From Streptosporangiales bacterium (GTDB taxonomy: Bacteria > Actinomycetota > Actinomycetes > Streptosporangiales > WHST01): a DNA stretch of 64,000 nt. Under the pieces are notes generated by a model. It ran no database searches, was not told the DNA's origin, and saw nothing but the letters and a program-made list of their open reading frames with translations. Made by a program: the position numbers and the translations under genes. The number at the start of each line of letters is the position of its first letter. Within the stretch, counting starts at the first letter, position 1. The stretch covers positions 1-64,000 of the forward strand of contig WHST01000003.1 in assembly GCA_009379955.1 (NCBI GenBank). Reading direction: 5' to 3'. Shown here piece by piece: positions 60,589 through 64,000 of this stretch.

Positions 60589-62748
60589 ATGCGCGCACGT
60601 ACCGTACTGACCGCGATCGTCACTGCCCTGTTTCTCGCATTGCCGGCGACCCTCGTCCCGTCCGCCGCGTCCGCCGAGCCGGCCACGACGGGCGCCGTCG
60701 TGCCGATCGACTGGTCGGCGTTCCGGTCGGCGCCGCGCGACGCGGAGGCGCGGCTGACGGCGGCGATCCTGAACAGCGCGGCGAAGTACGCCCTGACCGT
60801 CTGGTACCCCGACACGTACGGCGACCAGACCGGCGACGTGCTCGACCTCGGTGGCATCGCCGAGCCGAACATCCGCCCGCCCGCCGGTGAGGCGTTCGCG
60901 CTCGCGGTCGCGCTGCGGACCGGTGCGTACGACCCAGACGCCACCGGGGTGAGCGAGGCCGACTCACGCGACGTGGCGACTCGTCTCACCGCGTCGGTGG
61001 CCGCCGGGCACGTCGCGAACGGCGCGGGCGGCTGGGGCGACGACTGGCAGACCGCGCTGTGGGCGTACTACGCGGGCTATGCCGGCTGGCTGCTCTGGGA
61101 CGACCTCACCGCCGGGCAGCGGGCCCAGGTGACGGCGATGGTCGTGCACGAGGCGGACCGGTTCCAGACGTACCAGGTGCCGTACTACCGCGACGCGGAC
61201 GGCACGGTGTTGACCCCGGGCGACAGCAAGGCCGAGGAGAACGCCTGGAACGCCGACCTGCTGCAGCTCGCGACCGCGATGATGCCGGGACACCCGCACT
61301 GGCCGGCCTGGATGAGCAAGAACCTCGAGCTGATGCTCTCGGCGTTCGCACGCCCGTCCGACGTCGAGCGCAGCACGGTGGTCAACGGGCGCCCCGTACG
61401 CGACTGGCTCGACGGCTCGAACATCGCCGAGGACGGCACGCTCGTCAACCACGGCTTCATCCACCCCGACTACATGGCCACGGTCGCGGAGAACACCGGC
61501 GCCCCGCTCACGTACGCGCTCGCCGGGCAGCCGACGCCGAGGGCGGCGTTCTGGAACGCCGACCTCGTGTACGACTCGCTGGTCGACGTCGACTTCCCGA
61601 GCCCGCCGTACCGCGAGCCGGGCGGCACCGTCTACACGCGGAGCCCGGCCGGCACGGCGAGTCCCGGCGTCTACTACCCGCAGGGCAACGACTGGGGCAC
61701 CTCGCGGCGCATGCACTTCGCGCTCGTCGACACCCAGGCCGACCTGTTCGGCTTCGACGACGACGCGAGCGTGCCGGCGGCCGGCTGGGCCCACGAGCAC
61801 GCCGCGACCGTGCGGTCCATGCAGCAGCGGTTCGACGACGGGCGGACGTACGGCGAGGCGGCGGAGGACACGTACGCGGGCCGCGAGCAGTGGGTGGCCT
61901 TCATGGCGGCGGCGACGTACCTCACCCGCTGGGTCGCGCACCAGGGCCCGGTGGACGTCACGAACCGTCCGTATCCGCGTCCCGCCGAGCTGACGCTCAC
62001 CGGCCCCGACCTAGTCGAGGCAGGCGCGTCCGGCACCGTCGACGCGCATGTGCGCAACACCGACCGCGCCGCGATCCGCGACGTCACCGCGCGTCTCGCG
62101 GTGCCGGCCGGCTGGTCCGCGCGGGCCGACGGCGCGACGTGGTGGCGGATGCTGCGCGGAGGTGCGTCGGCCACGGCGGCCTGGCGCGTGCGCGCCCCGC
62201 GCGACGCGGAGCCCGGTACGTACACGCTCGCGGCCACGGTCTCGTACCGGCAGGGCGCGCGACGCGTCGAGGTACCGACCGACCTACGGGTCGACGTCCC
62301 ACCGCCCGCTCCCACGGGCGACACGTGGGTGTCCGACCTCACCTGGATGCGCGCGTCGAACGGATACGGACCGGCGCTCCTCGACCGCAACTACTACGGC
62401 GACCCGCTGGTGGTCGACGGCACGACACACGCCAAGGGACTCTGGACCAACGCACCGGCCTCGCTCACGTACCATCTCGGCGGCCGTTGCACCCGGCTCA
62501 CCGCCGACCTCGGCATTGACGACTCGATGCGCGCACACGGGGACGACAGGGGTTCGGTTGTCTACCGCGTGCTCGTCGACGGGACGGCGGCGTACACCAG
62601 CCCACGTCTCACCGGCAGCGCGCCCGCGACTCCCCTCGCGGTCGACGTGAGCGGCGCGCGGCTCGTCGAGCTGGTGGTCGACGACGGCGGGGACGGCAAG
62701 AGCTACGACCACGCGGACTGGGCCGGCGCCCGGCTCGCCTGCGGATAG
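60589..62748 (+). CDS. Secreted multidomain protein: helical catalytic-like domain, NEW3-like domain, NPCBM domain
   Basis: A 719-residue exported protein. A signal peptide ends near AASA-EP (about residue 30). Residues 35-450 are mostly helical with many aromatic and acidic patches (GGWGDDWQTALWAYYAGYAGW, NAWNADLLQLATAM, HPDYMATVAENTG), resembling an alpha/alpha toroid lyase or hydrolase. I do not recognise the family. Residues 465-565 are an Ig-like NEW3 domain (LTGPDLVEAGASGTVDAHVRNT). Residues 575-719 are an NPCBM/NEW2 carbohydrate-binding domain with THAKGLWTNAPASLTYHLGG and YRVLVDG. Its place after a sugar importer suggests it releases the sugar that the importer takes up. Confidence 0.75.
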   Translation: MRARTVLTAIVTALFLALPATLVPSAASAEPATTGAVVPIDWSAFRSAPRDAEARLTAAILNSAAKYALTVWYPDTYGDQTGDVLDLGGIAEPNIRPPAGEAFALAVALRTGAYDPDATGVSEADSRDVATRLTASVAAGHVANGAGGWGDDWQTALWAYYAGYAGWLLWDDLTAGQRAQVTAMVVHEADRFQTYQVPYYRDADGTVLTPGDSKAEENAWNADLLQLATAMMPGHPHWPAWMSKNLELMLSAFARPSDVERSTVVNGRPVRDWLDGSNIAEDGTLVNHGFIHPDYMATVAENTGAPLTYALAGQPTPRAAFWNADLVYDSLVDVDFPSPPYREPGGTVYTRSPAGTASPGVYYPQGNDWGTSRRMHFALVDTQADLFGFDDDASVPAAGWAHEHAATVRSMQQRFDDGRTYGEAAEDTYAGREQWVAFMAAATYLTRWVAHQGPVDVTNRPYPRPAELTLTGPDLVEAGASGTVDAHVRNTDRAAIRDVTARLAVPAGWSARADGATWWRMLRGGASATAAWRVRAPRDAEPGTYTLAATVSYRQGARRVEVPTDLRVDVPPPAPTGDTWVSDLTWMRASNGYGPALLDRNYYGDPLVVDGTTHAKGLWTNAPASLTYHLGGRCTRLTADLGIDDSMRAHGDDRGSVVYRVLVDGTAAYTSPRLTGSAPATPLAVDVSGARLVELVVDDGGDGKSYDHADWAGARLACG

Positions 62749-62756
62749 GAGGCGCG

Positions 62757-63878
62757 GTGTCCGGCGACGACGTCGTACGCGAGCTGACGTGGACCCAGGT
62801 GAGCGTGCCGCTCGACCGACCGCTGCAGTCGGGGGCGCTGGTCATCGAGGCACGCGCGTACTGCTGCGTCCGCGCCGTGCTCGGCGACGGCGCGACCGGG
62901 GAGGCGTTCGTGCTCACCCGCGGCCTCGACGTCGCGCGCGCCCTCGACACGCTGGTCACGCCGCGCGTGGTCGGCCACCCGTACGACGACCTCGAGCGGC
63001 GCCTCCGCGTGGGCCTGCGCAACGTCGGCTGGGACGGGCCGATCTCGCGTGCGGTGTCCGCGGTGTCGCTCGCCTGCTTCGACGCCCGCGCGCGCGGCGC
63101 GGGCGTGCCGGCGTGGCGGCTGCTCGCCGACACACCGCCCGCCGCGCCCGAGGGCATCGCCGTGATCGGCTACACGCCGGTCGGCGAGGAGCCCGACGAG
63201 GTCGGCGAGGCCGAACGCGCGGCCGCGTCCGGGGCGCGCTGCGTCAAGCTGATGGGTGGGTTCGCCTCGGCGGAGACCGACCTCGCGCGCGTGGCGGCGG
63301 TGCGCAAAGCGCTGGGCGAGGACTGCCGGGTCGCGTTGGACGTCAACGGCGCCTGGCCCGCCGACCTGGCGCTCGACCTGCTCCCCCGGCTCGCCGGCGA
63401 GCTCGCGTTCGTCGAGGAGCCGTGGTCGTACGAGCTCGGCCTCGCGACGTTCGACCGGCTCGGCGACGGGGCCCGGCCGGGCCTCGCGTTCGGTGAGGTC
63501 TCGGCGTCGACGATCGAGCTGGAGGCACTGGCCGCGACGGGACGGGTCGACCATCTGCGGCCGGACGCGACGCTGGTCGGCGGGCCGCAGACGTTCGCCC
63601 GGCTGCTCGGCCGGATCTCCGGGGTGTCGGTGATGCCGCACTTCTGGCCCGAGGTGCACCGGCACCTGCTGGCGCCGTTCACCGGGACCACGTACCTGGA
63701 GTACGCGCCCGCCGGCGCCGGTGGCTTCGGCCTCGACCGGTTCGTCGACGGGCTCGCGACGCTCGTCGACGGCCGGATCCCCGCACCCGACACACCGGGC
63801 TTCGGCTACCGGCTCGACTGGGACGAGCTCACGCGGCTCGCCGACGTCGCGCCCGAGACCAGGAAGGACACTGCATGA
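62757..63878 (+). CDS. Mandelate racemase/muconate lactonizing enzyme family protein, probable sugar-acid dehydratase
   Basis: A 373-residue enolase-superfamily enzyme. The capping domain is followed by a modified barrel with metal ligands Asp (ALDVNGAWP), Glu (FVEEPWSYE) and Glu (AFGEVSAST). The catalytic-Lys strand reads CVKLMGG, so the usual KxK pair has become K-L-M, similar to the single-Lys arrangement in galactonate dehydratases. VMPHFWPEVHRHL supplies a candidate His base. Acid-sugar dehydration is therefore likely; the specific sugar acid is unknown. GTG 62757 has TAGGAGG about 7 nt upstream. Its stop overlaps the next SDR start. Confidence 0.85.
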   Translation: MSGDDVVRELTWTQVSVPLDRPLQSGALVIEARAYCCVRAVLGDGATGEAFVLTRGLDVARALDTLVTPRVVGHPYDDLERRLRVGLRNVGWDGPISRAVSAVSLACFDARARGAGVPAWRLLADTPPAAPEGIAVIGYTPVGEEPDEVGEAERAAASGARCVKLMGGFASAETDLARVAAVRKALGEDCRVALDVNGAWPADLALDLLPRLAGELAFVEEPWSYELGLATFDRLGDGARPGLAFGEVSASTIELEALAATGRVDHLRPDATLVGGPQTFARLLGRISGVSVMPHFWPEVHRHLLAPFTGTTYLEYAPAGAGGFGLDRFVDGLATLVDGRIPAPDTPGFGYRLDWDELTRLADVAPETRKDTA

Positions 63879-64000
63879 GCACTCTTGTCGTGACCGGCGG
63901 CGCCAAGGGCATCGGACGCGGCGTGGCCGAGGCGTACGCGAACGACGGCTGGTCGGTGGTCATCGCGGATGCCGACGCCGGCGCCGCGGCGGCGACCGCC
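63875..64000 (+). CDS. Short-chain dehydrogenase/reductase, 5' part only
   Basis: The first 42 codons of an SDR, cut by the window end. MSTLVVTGGAKGIGRGVAEAY carries the TGxxxGxG cofactor loop at residues 7-14, and VVIADADAG places an Asp after the second strand, favouring NAD. ATG 63875 overlaps the preceding stop as ATGA. It would supply a second oxidation step in the cluster, which continues beyond the window. Confidence 0.88.
   Translation, partial: MSTLVVTGGAKGIGRGVAEAYANDGWSVVIADADAGAAAATA

Overview
The window is very GC-rich chromosomal DNA from an actinobacterium. The evidence is the gene content and order: polyphosphate glucokinase, an Rpf-type resuscitation factor beside rsmA and ispE, an actinobacterial protein O-mannosyltransferase divergent from rsmI, an F420-type LLM oxidoreductase, many GTG starts and several apparently leaderless genes. 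I cannot name the genus from sequence alone. The backbone is the conserved block pth, rplY, prs, glmU, tRNA-Gln, then ispE, rsmA, rpfB, tatD, metG, rsmI and the mannosyltransferase. Accessory genes are interspersed through it.

Region 1 (1-4380): the tail of a partial ORF, then pth and rplY on the minus strand, a PadR regulator, a protein with four Cys/His zinc-type modules and a small HTH protein. Region 2 (4390-17715): a ten-ORF minus-strand operon encoding a CUT2-type ABC importer, two Gfo/Idh/MocA dehydrogenases, a class V PLP enzyme, an aldehyde dehydrogenase, a threonine-synthase-like PLP enzyme and a metallo-beta-lactamase-fold protein, divergent from an M20 deacylase and an IclR regulator. 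One of its permeases is split in two, and its second half is fused to the transporter ATPase. This locus separates prs from rplY-pth, which are usually neighbours. Region 3 (17851-21303): prs, glmU, tRNA-Gln and a broken MFS gene. Region 4 (21483-28848): a hypothetical protein coupled to a SAM-hydrolase-family enzyme, tam, a MoxR/chelatase-type ATPase, ppgK, a VWA protein and a MarR protein. The MarR gene and tam carry the same palindromic operator, which suggests a TamR-type circuit.

Region 5 (28870-39091): beta-hydroxyacid dehydrogenase/LysR pair, amidase, diiron ferritin-like protein, PhzF, ABC-F ATPase, DUF3048 lipoprotein and a large secreted glycosidase-like protein. Region 6 (39193-51305): ispE, rsmA, rpfB, a choline-sulfatase-like enzyme, tatD, metG, an LLM oxidoreductase, rsmI, a SEC-C protein and the mannosyltransferase. 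Region 7 (51302-52808): NAD(P)-binding protein divergent from a TetR regulator, with two operator boxes between them. Region 8 (52965 to the window end): a second plus-strand catabolic cluster with MFS symporter, SDR, MBL protein, aldose epimerase, complete CUT2 ABC importer, a secreted NPCBM-domain protein, an enolase-superfamily enzyme and a second, cut-off SDR. It looks like uptake and oxidative breakdown of an aldose or sugar acid.

Long perfect hairpins without a T-tract close five transcription units, four of them between convergent genes. Seven genes have a -10-like hexamer 6-8 nt before the start codon and no convincing ribosome binding site, as expected for leaderless mRNAs.
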